DNA from: Akanthomyces muscarius
Taxonomy: Eukaryota > Ascomycota > Sordariomycetes > Hypocreales > Cordycipitaceae
Length of the DNA: 64,000 nt
Assembly: GCF_028009165.1 (NCBI RefSeq)
Contig: NC_079243.1
Location: forward strand, 3,038,001-3,102,000
Direction: 5' to 3'
Positions 30,617 through 42,148 of the stretch are shown one piece after another; the stretch's first letter is position 1; the number at the start of each line of letters is the position of its first letter. Both the position numbers and the translations under genes were made by a program. The notes under the pieces are model-generated. The model searched no databases. It saw only the letters and a program-made list of their open reading frames with translations, and was not told the DNA's origin.

Positions 30617-31843
30617 TTACAGGCTCTTGAGACCGCTCTGCAGAGCCTTGAGGTGGCTCCAGTCATGGCTGTCCTGGGCGAGGCTCCATCCCATGACGCC
30701 GCCCAGCTTCTTGGCCTTGACAATCTCGGCCACCTTTTTGGCGATGAACTCGGGCGTGTCCCACGTCCAGTAGACCTTGGCCGCGGCGTCCCAGTACCAC
30801 TGGCCGCCCCTTTCCGTGTCGGGCTTGCCGTTGGTCATGGCGTTGAGGAACGCGCCGCCGCCATAGTTCTCCGCCTCAAACGTGACGGCGCCCGACAGGC
30901 CCGTGTCGCCGCCGTCGGGGTTCTCGAGGACGGCCGTCGGGCAGCCGGTGGGCTGGTCGCAGGTCGCGCCGTCCTTTGTGGTGAACCACTTGGCGTAAAA
31001 GGCGAAGCCGAGGTTCATCTTGCCGGCGGGCATGCCGCGCGCGAGGTAAGTCTCGATGGTGGCGAGGGAGCCCTCGACCGACGAGTGGTGGTTGGTGACG
31101 GTGTCGCGGCGGTTCATGAGGTCGTACGTCATGACATTGACAAAGTCGACGGCGGCGGCAATCTTGGGCACCTGCGCGGCGGTAAAGGCAATCATGTCGC
31201 CCTCCTTGCCGGGCACGGCAATGGAGAGCTCCTTGTCGCCGATGGCGGCCTTGATCTCATTGAGCAGCAGCGGGTACGTCTCAATCTCGGCGACCTTGCC
31301 CGAGTTGGGGTTCTGCTTGTAGTCCTCGCCGTTGCCGCCGGGATACTCCCAGTCGACGTCTGCGCTGTGTCAGTCATGCTCTGTATGCCAGGAGGGTGGA
31401 ATATGGTTAGCGTACCGACGCAGTCGTAACCGAGAGCGGTGAGGGCATCGGCGACGTTCTTGGCGTAGCGCTTGCGAGACTCATCAGAGACGGCGCCGGT
31501 GCTGAAGCCCGACGTGTCGCCCCAGCCGCCAATGGCCATGCAGACCTTGGTGCCCTCGTCAAAAAGCTTGCGGATGTCGTCAAGAGGCATAAAGGGCGTG
31601 TAGGAGCTGCCCCAGTTGAAAGTGGTCGAGGGCGCAAAAGCGGTAATGACATAGTTGATGCCTGCGGTGACGTCCTTGGGAGGAAGCGTCGTTTTGTGCC
31701 ATCTGAATTTATCAGAAATTTTTGCCCGCATCTTTTGTACAATATTTCCCTGCCACTTACTGGTCAAAGTACATGACATTGCGAGGGCCAGCCGCCGCCG
31801 CGGTAGTGGCGGCAGCCAAAAGTGTAAGTGGTGAAGTCTTCAT
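30617..31843 (-). CDS. Secreted GH18 chitinase
   Basis: Three exons join in frame: 31843-31761, 31702-31416 and 31359-30617 (370 aa). A signal peptide (MKTSPLTLLAAATTAAAA) is followed at once by the GH18 barrel. Family landmarks are KVCMAIGGWG, the catalytic DVDWEYPGG with its Glu proton donor, VNVMTYDLMN and GGVMGWSLAQD. Intron 2 interrupts the catalytic motif just before DVDWE. There is no carbohydrate-binding module or C-terminal extension. The enzyme cleaves chitin, for cell-wall turnover, mycoparasitism or attack on insects or nematodes; sequence alone cannot say which. An NYGGGAFLNAM insertion lies within the barrel. The family call is secure. Confidence 0.94.
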
Positions 31844-33066
31844 AGCGACTTTCTCAAAGACTTGTAGGTGAATGTATATGCGAACGGATCAAAACGAACA
31901 AATAGCCACGGCAGCTCGATGCCTTTTAAATTAACTGGCCGAACCATGATAGTAGGTGTCCATCTCGGTCTCTGAGGACAAGTCCCACTCTAACCGCTGT
32001 CATGCTATTCCAGCCAAGGCACTATCCGGAGATGATCAGCATCTCTTGTCAGCAACAAGACAGGAGGTGCAACGTCGCAAATAGCGCCGAAGCTGGGCCA
32101 TTTGACTTTGCAAGGTTACCATAACACTTTGGGTACCAGCCGAAATGGGCGCTTTATGCAGTTTGTGTCTTGCGTGGGGGAGCACCTGCTAGAAGAGGTA
32201 GGCGTGAGATGTCGATCTCTAAGCCTTCCCCCATATGTTCTATCATCTGATGGCGCAGGGGGTAAGCACTCAAAAGAGAAGCAAGTCCGGCAAGCGTCAC
32301 GCTTATTATGTTTGTGAGTCTGTGTTGCGTCGAGCTGTCGTAGATTGCAGCGATAGGTGGTTGTTGAAACGCGAGACCATCAAATGTAACGATTCACAGT
32401 TTGGTACTGTGTGTTGTCTAAGGCGTATGCTTGCCGCAGCAGTTGCAATGTCTATGCACTTCATGCGCCCATCACGCAGCGAATCGCTTCTGCTGAGGAT
32501 GGCAGTGAGTGCTTGTGCCGTGCGGAGGTGCTCGAGTCAGGGCCAGCTGCCACGGCCGCTCGTCCAGTTTCGGCATTGTGATTCCCGGCAATTTTCGATT
32601 GACCAGATCAAATCAGGCGCATGCGCACAATTTTGTTCGGAAGACTGATGAGAATTTCCGTCGTCATGCCTCGATTGTTTGCTTGTGAGACGGAGACTTG
32701 CGGCAAGACAGGCTAGGCTAGGCTAGGCCCGATCGCTGGCCTCGAGGCTCGAGGTGCGCTGCCGCCGCTGCGGTCAGGGACCCTCTCGGCGAAACACTTT
32801 TTCCCCACGCGAAAACTCTTGGCACGCACAAAAACGACTCTACTCATTACTATCACGAATAGTGACGAAGGAGAGCAAGAAGGCCATTTGACGCTACCCC
32901 TCATCTCTTCGGTACGTTGCGCCACCCAAAACAGCCCTTTTCCTCTCGAAAGCTCGACCATCTCGCGAGGATTTTGCAGCCGTCGCCATTGACTCCACGA
33001 ATTTGCCGCTTACGCCACAGGTTTCCAGTTTCCGAACCCCCCTCTTCCCTATACACAACTGTCAAC
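31844..33066. other. Divergent gene-free stretch between chitinase and egd1
   Basis: These 1223 bases hold two divergent promoters. A short GGCTA repeat is at 32711-32725. The last 150 bases before 33067 are pyrimidine-rich and probably the egd1 leader. No gene is supported. Confidence 0.5.
32711..32725. repeat. Short GGCTA tandem repeat
   Basis: Three perfect copies of GGCTA upstream of egd1, with a partial fourth unit. Too short to suggest function. Confidence 0.7.
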
Positions 33067-33790
33067 ATGGCGGATATCCAGGAGCGTCTCAAGAAGCTCG
33101 GTGCCCAGAGCGCCCGCAGCGGTATGTTCAATTCCTGGCAGAAATGCTGCCCAAATTTTGAGTTTTGACAAGATGGCTAACTTCAATGGCTAGGGTAAGC
33201 ATTTCCTTCCCTCGCACGACCGATCATCGGCCCAGGAGCCGACAACCGAATGCACCATCATCTTGAGTCGACCGAGCAAGCTTGCTAACGTGTTTCTTTT
33301 TCTTTTGCAGTGGCAAGGGTACTCCCCGTCGTCCTGCCAAGCGCGGCCCTGCCCGCTCCGGCGCTGACGACAAGAAGCTCCTCCAGACCCTGAAGAAGCT
33401 CAACACCCAGCCCATCCAGCAGATTGAGGAGGTCAACATGTTCAAGGAGGACGGCAACGTCATCCACTTCAAGGCCCCCAAGGGTACGTAGCTCGGCTGA
33501 CAAGATGGCGAGGAAAAGCTGGAGCTGGAAATCGCTAACCTTTAAAAAAAACAGTCAACGCCTCGGTCCCCTCCAACACCTTTGCCATCTACGGAAACGG
33601 CGAGGACAAGGAGCTTACGGAGCTCGTCCCCGGCATCCTCAACCAGCTTGGCCCCGACTCCCTGGCCTCTCTCCGCAAGCTCGCCGAGAGCTACCAGGCC
33701 ATGTCCAAGGCCGAGGGCGGTGAGGGCGAGGATGACGACGAGATCCCCGAGCTCGTCGAGGGCGAGGACTTTGAGAGCAAGGTCGAGTAA
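33067..33790 (+). CDS. egd1: Nascent polypeptide-associated complex subunit beta (NAC-beta/BTF3)
   Basis: The protein begins [19 protein letters not shown] and contains GKGTPRR, the NAC domain ([36 protein letters not shown]) and an acidic tail ending FESKVE. It binds nascent chains at the ribosome as a heterodimer with NAC-alpha. Exons 3 and 4 (33311-33483, 33555-33790) are clear. The join from exon 1 is unusual. Strong signals (donor GTATGT at 33122, branch CTAAC, acceptor TAG at 33193; donor GTAAGC at 33195, branch CTAAC, acceptor CAG at 33310) leave a single-nucleotide exon, G at 33194, giving 154 aa with SGGKGTP. A one-intron alternative uses a weak donor at 33126 and gives SGIGKG. Tad1 and L24 genes lie downstream. 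Confidence 0.94.
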
Positions 33791-34242
33791 AATATGCGTC
33801 GGAAGAAAAACATCGCATCGCATAAGCGGCGGTCGAAAGAAAGGGCCTCGGGATTGGTCATGCTATGCAGCGGTGACGAGTTTCGCGTGGGCCAGGGCTT
33901 GAAATAGAGACCTGTCACCTTCCACGTCTAAGCTTCTCCGCTGCATGGTATGAGGACTGGAGGAAGCAAAAACAAACGGCTTGTACTTTTTCTTTTCTTT
34001 TCGCACATTGGGACTCTGGGTTTTTAAAAAAAAAACAGTAAAAAATCGAAAAAACTCTTTTTCCATTTGTCTTGCTCACGGTTTTGACGAGATTGACGCG
34101 GGCAAAGAGCAAGGAGATGAGAGATACACATTATTAGCGGTGTGGGCTCGATTTTTCGTTTCTATCTGTACAGGACGCGAGCTACATTCTGAGAATATAC
34201 CAATCTCTATTGATGTTACGTCTTTGATATTTTGCCACCTCT
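33791..34242. other. Gene-free stretch between convergent egd1 and tad1
   Basis: A 452-base region holding both 3' flanks, including an A-rich run near 34025-34040. No gene seen. Confidence 0.6.
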
Positions 34243-35544
34243 TCAACCTATGGAGAATGCATCGTCCCCCGTGTTTCGTATCCAACCAGGCAGCGCAGCC
34301 TCCCGCGCGCGCGCCTTGACCTTGTTGCGCGCTTCCAGCAGCGGACCTGTTTTCACTTGGCCATGCGTGTCGACGGCCAAGTGCGCTGATATCGCCGGCC
34401 ACTCTGGGAGCTTACCCGCGAGCTGTCGACACGACTGCCACATGCTGCGCCGCGACATGCGGCTGGCGCCTCTAGGCAAAAACGGCTTATGCCCCTGGAT
34501 CACACCGCCGAGAATCGACTCCTCCACGTCGGACGGGGACCATGCGGCCGCGAGATTGCTCGCGGTCATGCTGTTGGTGCGCGACTGCACGGCTCGTCTC
34601 GAGTACTCAAACTGGACAGTAGTGGCGGCAACAGAAAACGGACGAAAGTGGTAAGCGCCCTCGAGGCCCTCGCCAGCGATGCCATCCATGCGCCCCATCG
34701 CAGAAAATGCGCGCTGGCACGCTACAGCGGAATACTGGTCCTCGGGCAGGACCAAAGTGCCAATATGGACGCTGCTAGGATCGACAAACAGCGAGGTGAG
34801 CGACGCGAGCAGCGAGGTGCACTGCTTGAGGGCCAGCTTGTCGGAGCATGACTTGGAGAGTGTGGGTGGTGCATCGCTGCGTGCTGGCTTCCGTCGCACG
34901 ACACCGAGCTGTGAGAAGTAGGCTCGGCCAGGCAATGTATCTGCCTCGGTGTCTGTTTGCGTGGGCACATCCCATGGGGATGCATCTGCCTGTGCTGCCA
35001 TCAGATTTTCCATGCTAGCATCGCCACCTTGTCGTTGTTAGTATACTAGCTCTTGGGGTGGTTGTGTTAAAAAAAACGTACATGGCGCTTCCGAGGCGTA
35101 CATATGAAGCTTTATACCGGGTCTTAGACGAAAGGGCTGGCCGCCAGTCGAGGATGGATCCGTTCGCTCGACAAGGTCAGAGGAGCTGTCCTCCATCAAT
35201 CGGCTGCATTCTTCCAGAATGTGTCGGTTGAAGGTGCGGATAGCGAGTATCTCGGCGTGCCAGTCATGTAAGCCGATGCCGTTGCAGTCTGGTATCTTGC
35301 TTGCCGGCAGACATTTCATGCCCGTACTAGTTGACCCTGAGTAATTGATTTCGGTTCACAAAGAACACAGCGCTTACGCGAGAGATACACAGGTAAATAT
35401 TCCATCACTTTCGGCCACAATGCCGCTTATTGGCACCCATTCATGTAAACCATTGTCGCGAACTTTGGGTTTTCGCTTGGCAGGGAGCTTGCTGAACTGG
35501 GTAAGCACCGCTTCGGCGATGACATTGGCAGTAGATGCCGCCAT
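34243..35544 (-). CDS. tad1: tRNA-specific adenosine deaminase 1
   Basis: Three exons join in frame: 35544-35378, 35326-35082 and 35027-34243 (398 aa). The deaminase domain (A_deamin, PF02137) has the catalytic HAE in DWHAEILAIRTF. One zinc-binding Cys lies in APCGDAS, split by intron 2, and the second is in KSCSDKLALKQ, so the active site is complete. Tad1 converts adenosine 37 of tRNA-Ala to inosine. Further family features are MKCLPASKIP, ARSDAPPTLSKSCSDK and WSPSDVEESILGG with a basic downstream segment. The gene is divergent from the L24 gene with only 455 bp between them, and egd1 lies at its 3' side. The start at 35544 (MAASTANVIAEAV) matches the usual N-terminal length. Confidence 0.93.
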
Positions 35545-35999
35545 TTATTTCGCAATTATCTCATATCATGATGATTTACAAGATTGACACGAAATGTTCA
35601 ACGAGCAATGTCGACCTTTTTTGTCAACACGAGCTAGGGTTATTAAGTACAAAGCTTTCTCTTCTGCAAGTCTTCCAACCTTGAAATTGTCCTGTTTGGG
35701 AAAGGCGGCTCCACTTTCGGACCTCCGCTCGAAAGTAGACTGCCCATTGGCCAACTGTGACTAGGGTCGAATCGCCAAAGCGAATGGAATCACGTGACTC
35801 TACCACTCAAAAAGCCGCAATGGGGAACGCCTAAGGTCGGCTCGCCTGCCCTAGCTTTGCTTAGGTAATTTTGGCCACACACGCTCCCCAATTTTGAGAA
35901 ATTGATGCGGACAACGGCCGCTTGAACTTTTGCCATCGCCAAATCCACGGTCCACCACAACACCACACTTGTCGCCCAAACACACCAACCAGCGACAAG
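35545..35999. promoter_or_regulatory. Divergent promoter of tad1 and rpl24
   Basis: A 455-bp gap between two divergent ATGs. The right end is CA-rich (CCACCACAACACCACAC), like leaders of ribosomal protein genes. No other gene. Confidence 0.55.
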
Positions 36000-36766
36000 A
36001 TGCGTACCTACGACGATACCTTCTCGGGTCAGAGAATCTACCCTGGCAAGGTACGACCCAATCCCTCTCCGCGCCCCGTTGCAATGCGATTCCCCGGCGC
36101 CGCGATCGAGAGAAGCGATGAGGAACCGAATACTGTTTGCTGCGGGTTCTTGGACCACCGAAATCTGTTACACGGCTCCTCATTGCTCTCTCGCCGAGCC
36201 GTTTGCGCTGTTCAGAAAATTCCGGAGAATTTATTTCTCTGTCGAATATGACTCTTGAACTCGTGACGGGGGAAATATAGCGGATGGACAATGACGAATG
36301 CTGGATCCACGATGGCTAACAATGATTTCTCAAACAGGGCAAGATCTTTGTCCGCGGCGACAGCAAGGTCTTCCGCTTCCAGAACGGCAAGTCCGAGTCG
36401 CTGTTCCTGCAACGAAAGAACCCCCGCCGCATCTCCTGGACCGTCCTGTTCCGCCGCCAGCACCGCAAGGGCATCTCCGAGGAGGTGGCCAAGAAGCGCA
36501 CCCGCCGTGCCGTCAAGGCCCAGCGTGGCATCGTCGGCGCCTCGCTCGATGTGATCAAGGAGCGCCGCGGCATGCGCCCCGAGGCGCGCACCGCCGCCCG
36601 CGCCGCCGCCATTAAGGAGAGCAAGGACAAGAAGCAGGCCGCCGCCGCCGCCAAGAAGGCCGACAAGGCCAAGAACGCCGGTGCCGCCAAGGGTCAGACC
36701 GTCCGCCAGGTCTCCAAGATGGGTGCCAAGGGTGCCGCCAGCAAGCCCGCCGCCCGTACCCGATAA
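36000..36766 (+). CDS. rpl24: 60S ribosomal protein L24
   Basis: Two exons, 36000-36050 and 36338-36766, join in phase 0 (159 aa). The protein starts MRTYDDTFSGQRIYPGKGK and contains FRFQNGKSESLFLQRKNPRR and WTVLFRRQHRKG, typical of eukaryotic L24e, then an Ala/Lys-rich tail. The first exon encodes 17 residues, followed by a 287-nt intron, an arrangement common in fungal ribosomal protein genes. Codon use is strongly biased to C-ending codons, as expected of high expression. It sits in a short run of translation-related genes (egd1, tad1, rpl24). Confidence 0.96.
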
Positions 36767-37362
36767 ATTATTTACCTATGAATGAAAATGTTATAAAAAT
36801 TCGAAATTGGGAAATGCAAAAAATTTAACGGGTCGCTGATGTGGCGTGGAACAAGGGGGAGGAATTGGGGGATGAAGGGAGTCTCATTTGTGGTTCTTGT
36901 GTCTTTCCGGCCGGTTCTTCTATCTCAGGTGCATGGAATGGCATAGGGTACATTGGTAGTTTTCATTGAGCAATGACACCGATGCAAATTCATGCGAAAT
37001 GTTATGTGATGGGGCACAGCGAAGTGGTTCGGATTATTGTGACATGTTTCAAGTGCAAGTCGCAGTCGAGCTGTTGGGATCGTACCATTGGAGTACGTTG
37101 ATACCCGCTGGGTATGCTACGTCATTCTAGTACTGTTTGCGAAGATGTATGGCGATGGCATAGCTGTGCGAGATGATGGAGACAATATGCTTGCACTGCT
37201 CAAACGTGGCCGGAATCGACTTTCTTGTCTTTGCTATTTGTCCCTCTACGCTTGCAACCGCAATACTGGTGCCGCATCAATATATTGCGTTGCTCAATTG
37301 ACGGTCTATTTTACATCTTTTATATAGCGCCATTCTAGTTCATTTCCAAGTTCGTGAGGCTT
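36767..37362. other. Gene-free stretch between convergent rpl24 and peroxiredoxin
   Basis: A 596-base region between convergent stops, AT-rich, holding the two 3' flanks. No gene seen. Confidence 0.6.
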
Positions 37363-38047
37363 TTACAGCTTGGGGAGGATCGCGTCGGCGCCAGAGACGG
37401 TGACGCCGCCAGCGGGCTCCTTCTCGGCGTAGATGACCTTGCCGTGGTCGACGACGATGGCGTAGCGGCCGGTGCGGTCAGGCCCAGCCATCCAGTCGAT
37501 GCTCTTGCTGAACTTGCAGCCCTCGTCCGAGGCGAAGATCTGGTCATGTATGTCAGCAACTCTGCCTTTTTCTCTTTTTTTTTTGTGTGTGTGTATCGGG
37601 GAGGAGGTGACGTAAAGCTTACAATAAACTCGTCGTGAATGTTGTTGGCCTTGCCCCAGGCGGACATGACCCAGGGGTCGTTGCTGGCAATGACGACGAC
37701 CTGGTCGACGCCCTTGGCCTTGAGCTCCGAGACCTTGCTGATGTAGCCGGGGACGTGGCTGACCTGGCACGTGGGGGTGAAGGCGCCGGGGAGGGAGACG
37801 AGGACGACCTTTTTGTTCTTGAACTCTGCAGCGGTATTCACGTCAGCGGGCCGTCTCTCTGCGTGCAGAGAATAGAGCTCTGCGAGTGCTGCGAGGCGGA
37901 CGCGGGGTGATTGGTGTTCTTACGGGAGCTGGCGGGGTACTTGGTAGGGACGCCGCAGGACTGAATGTCCTTGTTGTCGGGCGTGGGAGGGACCCAGCCG
38001 AAGACGACGTCCTCGGGGAAGCTATCGCCGATCTTGAGAGCAGACAT
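37363..38047 (-). CDS. Peroxiredoxin, Prx5/AHP1 type
   Basis: Three exons join in frame: 38047-37924, 37825-37623 and 37539-37363 (167 aa). The thioredoxin-fold core has VVLVSLPGAFTPTCQVSHVP with the peroxidatic Cys in PTC, DQVVVIASNDPWVMSAWG, and DRTGRYAIVVDHGKV near the end. Length and motifs match the fungal AHP1/PMP20 group, which reduces alkyl hydroperoxides and H2O2 with thioredoxin or glutathione. The C-terminus ends PKL without a perfect peroxisomal SKL signal, so it may be peroxisomal by a weak PTS1-like end or cytosolic. The start at 38047 (MSALKIGDSFP) is standard. The second intron contains a long A-rich/T-rich tract. Confidence 0.95.
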
Positions 38048-41000
38048 GTTTGCTTTGTGGTTTGTGTTGTTGTTTGGGAGGACTGGACGGTTGGATTCGG
38101 AGTGTTAGCTAGGTATGCTTGAAGAAGGCAGACGTCAGAAAGTCGGAGGGGGGGTTATGAACTATTTCAATCAATTGTGTACGTACACGGGTGTGGATAA
38201 TGCTGACGTTGCTGTCTTGCGGTTCTCGTATCTTCCAATTGTCTTGATTTGGAAGAGAGATTGTTGGTACTTTTTTTTGTGCTTTGGTGAGAGACACGCA
38301 GCTGTGTATTTGGAATTCGGGAATTGAGGGGCACAGCGAGCTTGGTCGAGGTACCGCAGCCGCCGAGCACATATTACACCATAATTGGGGCGGGGTTTTT
38401 TTCTTAGGTAGCCAGTGCCAGGCAGGCAAACAAGGTACTGACCGGCGGCGCACGGCGGGGTTGGCCTCTGCTGGCTCGGCCTAGGCCGGATTTTAGGAAC
38501 GTGCACGGCAGTGCTGTGCTTCCGAATGGAGCGCTCCGTTACGTTAAAAAGGTACCTGTCGTCAGTGGTCCGACAGGTGGTGAGTGACGTACCGTGTTAA
38601 CGTCCGATTACATCATTGCATGGGCCCGCCTGTTGGACCCTGATGGCAAACAGGTGCCGAGAGTGCTGCTGGCATTCGGACATGTCTTCGTCTGGCGCAG
38701 AATTGGGCTTCCATTGAATAATGGGGAGATCGGTGGCCTGACTTTTGGCTTTTCGGATGCACGGAGCCGTGTCGGCTTGCTTCGATTATCGAGATGCCGG
38801 TGCAGGGTAGCGGGTGCTGGTCGGGCGACGGCCAGGAGGTAGCGCTCAATTTCGGTCTACGAGTGGTCTGTTTCCGGTAGATAAGTAGTGACAGGTACGT
38901 TGGGGGTTTGTTGGGATGTGTGGGCGTTTTCATCATTTGCAGATGCCGTTGTGGTGAGTTTTATTGGACCACGCGACTACACCTAACATGAAGCCTAGGG
39001 TGTGTTTGCACGGTCATCGTGACTCTGCAGGCAGTGGTGCAGAATTAAGAGCCGACATGACCAACAAAGGCTAATTTTCAGTTACGAGGGGCCAGCCTAT
39101 GAATGCGCAAAGAGTGACAAGGCTGCCCTGGATCTATATCTTACCTCGCTACCCGTATGTTATCTAGGAAGAGGCATGCACGTATCTCGGCTTAGCGCAA
39201 ACATAGTATCAACCTCGCGACGCCAACAGCAATCGGCATTTACGGCACCAACGGCCGCAGCCGCACTGACGGGCTTGTCAAAAGCCTCTTTAAGGGCGGA
39301 AGCTTCCCCGGAGTGTCTCTCTCATCACACTTGACACGTCAACTTATCGCAGCGGGACCCTGTGCCTACACTCTACGGGCGCCACAAGGAAGAGAGGAAA
39401 CATTATCCTAGCCTGGCGACCTGGGCAAGGAAAAAAAAAAAAAGGCCGGGGAAACGAAATGTCGAGCGACGCAAGCCCGTGACGAGTGAGAGAACTTAAT
39501 GCATGTCTCTTGTGATGACTACGGTGGACGTGAAACGTTGACTCTTGCGGGCGCGCTTTGCGCCGCCCAGCAGGGATTTCGTGTGTGGGCGTGGTACAAG
39601 GTGATGGTGGACATTGATTCATTTGTCCGCAGCGATTTGACAAGCAAGGTAAGAAAGACGTCCTCAAGCTTCGACGGGCAAATGCACTGCATGTCTGGGT
39701 AGTGCGGTACGTTTTTTTTCGACGTTGAACAAGCTATTGCTAGTACAGAAACATTTAGCAGCGTTGGCGTGGTTCGTGAAGAGCCGAGGACGCGTAGAGC
39801 CAGAAATAGCCCGAGACATGCCATCGACGAGTAGCCGCAAAAATGAGAAAATTTGACTCAGATGTCGTCGACGTCCACACGAGTGACAGACTAGAACAAG
39901 GGGCACTGCGGTTTTGTTTTCTTCTGATTTCGATAGCTTCCTGCAGGCCCTCCCTACGCACAGCAAAGTTATGGGCAACGTACGAAAAAGAAAGCAAGCT
40001 TCTAGGCGCTCTGTGCCCCGCCACACAGACTCGAGGAGGAAAACATGGCAGAAATAATTCTAGTTTTTCTAAGTTGCTAGGAAAAGAATGCTGCACTGGT
40101 ATATGCGTTTAGGCTGATTTGTTTAATCACCTGGAGGTTTAGAAACAATCAGCAGCGAGCTTGCGCAAGTCTGATACTGTGCTACTGCACGAGACGGCTG
40201 GTACTTGTCCGGTGCGGGTAAGTAACATAGGGAAGGTACCTGTGTGCCTCGGTCAGGCACTGGGCGTCTTTCAGCAGCTCGCGGCCATCCGCTGACAGCT
40301 GGCAGCTGCACGGGGAGAGAGAACAAACGGAGCTCCTCGACTGCAGGCTGCTGGTCAAAGCACAGCCAAGATGCGCCGTGCGTCCACCAGAGCCTGCTGG
40401 ATGCTTGACCTGCTGCAGCCGGCATCCCACAGCTTCCGCTCCCCTGCTGATCTCCCAAGCTTTTGATGCCCATCGCAACCACTGTGACGGTACTCTAAAG
40501 TGCTAATCGACGCGGCCGCCCGCATCATTTCTGCATCTCGAGATGCGTGCTAAAGAATTAATTCATCACCCAGTGGCATGATGCTGCGTGGCCAAGGTAT
40601 GCCGGAAAAGTAGCTTCGTTGGCAGAAAGCTAACCTTCGCCCAAGCCGATTCGTCGACGTTTTCAGAGCATCACACGCCAAGACACCCAGCAAAGGAAGC
40701 CTCTCTTTTCTCGTTGATGATTTCTTTTTACTAGCTAGTTAGTCTGGCTCGGTCACCTCTGATGAGAATAACCCACCTCTTCCATGGGTTGGATAAATAC
40801 TACGCCAAGTGGCTAAAAGCCTCGCTTCCAGGCCCCGTTTTGCTTTTTGGCTCGGGATATTTTCAACACTGTGCGCCTCTTCTGCTTTCTTTTCTGATTT
40901 GGAGGGAATGCGCAGCCTTGAATCGTCACATGCATATGTACGCATACCCTGTCCTGGATACTATGTGCCGCCGCCATGGCTGACGCTCGTCACAGTACCA

Positions 41001-42148
41001 CCACTTAATTTTGCCAAATATCATGGCACAAGCATCTGTACACCCGACGACACCACCGGTGCTACCGTTTCGCGGTAGCACAGCCGCCTGCCCGCCAATC
41101 AATGCTGCAAAAGGTGCATCAAAGGCCATCCCTCACCTGCGGCTGCACCAAGATCTCATTTTCAAGAACAATTGGATTGTTAGCAAACTTTGGTGCTGGG
41201 ACCAAGACGCCACGCCAGCCTCGCACCTGCTGCTCCGCCCACCCATCGGCCACGCCCTAACTAACCTCTCATCCCCTCCACCATGTGCTTCAAACAATAG
41301 TCGCTGGCGAACTGTCGCTCGGACGCCATCCATCGTATTGGTACGCTGGTGGCTTTTAGCCTGGGATTTTCGTCTCATCCCATGTTGCTTTTCTCGATAC
41401 TACGAAAGACGTCGTCAACAAATACTCTTGTCAGACTTCTCCGCAATGGGTGCTCTTCAAGTATTTGTCAAACATCACCAGCTAGACACAAGGCCAAATT
41501 TGACATTCAACGCGAACCGCACAGTACTGAGCTGCTCTGTAAACCAGGCCAACAGCCCGTTGAACCGGACACAACAGCCACCAAACGTTAGCTTCGGATT
41601 GTTTCCACTCTGCCAGCAGGGGTTTGAGCGCCATTCAGCCAGCCAGCGTCGCCCCATTGCCTCGACCAGGGTCCGCCAAGGGGATTTACTTTTTTAAGTT
41701 CCCCAGAATGGATGCGTGTAAGTGCTCAATTATGTATGGTGTATGCACATCACCCACCAAATACGCAGCCATCAGCTTTGCATTCGCTTCTGAACCTGAC
41801 TAGATGCCAGTGTAACCCACCGCCACGAGCTTCTCCACCGTGTCCAGTCGCCCACTTGGGCCCTGGCATTGGCTGGTTGTTTCTTTTGACTTTGGGTGTC
41901 CTGGCCAGCTCCCGTCTGCAAGCCGCTCTCCCATAAACGTCTGTGCCTGGCAGCCACGCCACCAGCACGGATACACAGCATGGGGCCTTCAAGGCTACAC
42001 AATGGCTCGAGGCCGACTATATATCCCCGCTTCCCCCTCGTCTTATACACTGGTTCCTGAAAAGTGATCTTTGCCCTCATCTCATCCCATACTCTTGGCT
42101 GCATTTTCAGTAAACGCCACAGACACTAATACACATACTTTCGTCAAG
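38048..42148. other. Gene-free 4.1-kb stretch between peroxiredoxin and RGS genes
   Basis: The longest empty stretch of the window. Frames present (for example 41011-41697 plus, 228 codons) have compositions typical of translated non-coding DNA and no motif. A 13-base A run is near 39430. The left end is the peroxiredoxin promoter. The right end near 42000-42148 is a CA/CT-rich leader of the gene at 42149. A non-coding transcript or a long regulatory region is possible. No tRNA recognised. Confidence 0.45.

Noticed and set aside
30500..31429. 309-codon plus-strand frame
   Set aside because: Antisense shadow of the chitinase gene.
33126..33310. Single intron in egd1 with donor GTTCAA
   Set aside because: Possible but the donor is weak and it ignores two complete sets of strong splice signals; kept only as an alternative.
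41011..41697. 228-codon plus-strand frame in the 4.1-kb gap
   Set aside because: No motif, no sensible codon bias and composition like random translated DNA; the start lacks support.
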